Shown here piece after piece: positions 5,612-5,798 of a stretch of 5,798 nucleotides of DNA. A program made the translations under genes and the position numbers. Within the stretch, counting starts at the first letter, position 1; the number at the start of each line of letters is the position of its first letter. Under the pieces are notes generated by a model. It made no database searches and was not told where the DNA came from. It worked only from the letters and a program-made list of their open reading frames with translations. The stretch comes from Planctomycetaceae bacterium. GTDB lineage: Bacteria > Planctomycetota > Planctomycetia > Pirellulales > Thermoguttaceae. The stretch covers positions 1-5,798 of the forward strand of contig JAIROD010000844.1 in assembly GCA_031257725.1 (NCBI GenBank), given 5' to 3'.

Positions 5612-5640
5612 TTGAAACTGGCGGCGGTTATTCACATAAA
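5612..5640 (+). promoter_or_regulatory. Possible outward sigma-70-like promoter inside the element
   Basis: TTGAAA (5612-5617, five of six to the -35 consensus) and CATAAA (5635-5640, four of six to the -10) are separated by 17 nt. Transcription would start near 5647, about 50 nt before the partial gene at 5698. The region from the terminator at 5320 to that gene offers no better pair that I could see. It overlaps the hairpin at 5640-5654, so function is uncertain. Confidence 0.35.
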
Positions 5641-5664
5641 ACGCCTATGGCGTTAAATCAAACC

Positions 5665-5679
5665 AATGCGTAACATGAG
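5665..5679 (-). repeat. Right terminal inverted repeat
   Basis: AATGCGTAACATGAG is the exact reverse complement of 5384-5398. It ends 18 nt before the preferred ATG of the downstream partial gene. Confidence 0.85.
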
Positions 5680-5697
5680 ATAATAAAATAAAAAATG

Positions 5698-5798
5698 ATG
5701 AATACATACATCATATCATACGATTTAATCAATCCGGGACAAAATTACGAAAACCTCCTGAAAAAAATACGTTCATTTTCCTCTTGGGCAAGACTTGG
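5698..5798 (+). CDS. Partial SinR/Cas2-like small protein (3' end beyond window)
   Basis: Thirty-three codons are visible before the window ends. The N-terminus reads MNTYIISYDLINPGQNY, then continues with a Leu-Leu-Lys-Lys helix and SFSSWARL. A first beta strand ending in YDL, then a loop with PGQ(N/D)Y and an amphipathic helix, recalls the roughly 90-residue 'SinR family' proteins, which share a ferredoxin-like fold with Cas2 and VapD. The Asp in YDL corresponds to the strand-1 Asp of Cas2. An adjacent ATG at 5695 is an alternative start one codon upstream. No Shine-Dalgarno is visible. The gene starts 18 nt outside the right terminal repeat of the MITE-like element. With only the N-terminal third present, the family call is tentative; being coding is more certain than the family. 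Confidence 0.55.
   Translation, partial: MNTYIISYDLINPGQNYENLLKKIRSFSSWARL

Larger units (their letters stand above)
5384..5679. mobile_element. MITE-like element with 15-bp terminal inverted repeats
   Basis: A 296-bp segment is bounded by CTCATGTTACGCATT (5384-5398) and its perfect reverse complement (5665-5679). ATAA flanks both ends (5380-5383 and 5680-5683) as a possible 4-bp target duplication, although the AT-rich context weakens this. No coding region fits inside. Short hairpins fill it: 5424-5439 (AACGCC/GGCGTT), 5454-5469 (GCCGGT/ACCGGC), 5475-5515 (outer TTGGTG/CACCAA around CAACCCC/GGGGTTG), 5554-5572 (CAACCCCT/AGGGGTTG variant), a GC-rich pairing across 5593-5625, and 5640-5654 (AACGCC/GGCGTT). 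It could be a non-autonomous transposable element, a REP-type cluster, or a structured RNA closed by its terminal stem. I recognise no family. Confidence 0.6.

Noticed and set aside
5384..5679. CRISPR array or tRNA-like structures in the repeat-rich right flank
   Set aside because: Repeat units are palindromes of different sequence with irregular spacing and no constant repeat-spacer pattern; no tRNA arms could be assembled.

Overview
The window holds a bacterial chaperonin locus with an unusual make-up, read left to right: groEL copy 1 (603-2291), an FkbM-type methyltransferase gene (2321-3130), groES (3189-3491) and groEL copy 2 (3641-5254). All lie on the + strand and are closed by a clear Rho-independent terminator (5282-5320). 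Two GroEL paralogues flanking one GroES, a GroES with a cyanobacterial/planctomycetal-looking mobile loop, and many short palindromic repeats between genes suggest a moderate-to-low GC member of the Planctomycetota. This is inference from remembered gene order and protein character; no 16S or other marker is present.

Left flank (1-602): no convincing gene. It holds a nested palindrome (13-74), a (TTAA)4 tract, short hairpin modules, a 12-nt tandem repeat (238-285), and then the promoter region. A textbook sigma-54 (-24/-12) promoter lies at 454-470, with a possible activator-binding dyad about 100 nt upstream of the predicted transcript start. No CIRCE element was seen.

Operon: GroEL1 carries the Gly-Met-rich tail but has substitutions at positions important for substrate and nucleotide contact. 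GroEL2 keeps those positions but lacks the Gly-Met tail. The natural reading is one GroES co-chaperonin serving two specialised GroEL rings. The methyltransferase gene is AT-richer than its neighbours and sits between groEL1 and groES with no terminator on either side, so it probably shares their transcript. Its role there is unknown. The 149-nt groES-groEL2 gap holds a long inverted repeat and degenerate ACTATTC heptamers, and groEL2 has no visible Shine-Dalgarno sequence.

Right flank (5321-5798): after the terminator comes a 296-bp MITE-like element (5384-5679) with perfect 15-bp terminal inverted repeats. It is packed with short hairpins and flanked by ATAA on both sides. Eighteen nt beyond it starts a protein, cut by the window edge, that resembles the small SinR/Cas2-like ferredoxin-fold family. 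A possible outward promoter inside the element could drive that gene. Sequence modules of this element recur in the left flank.
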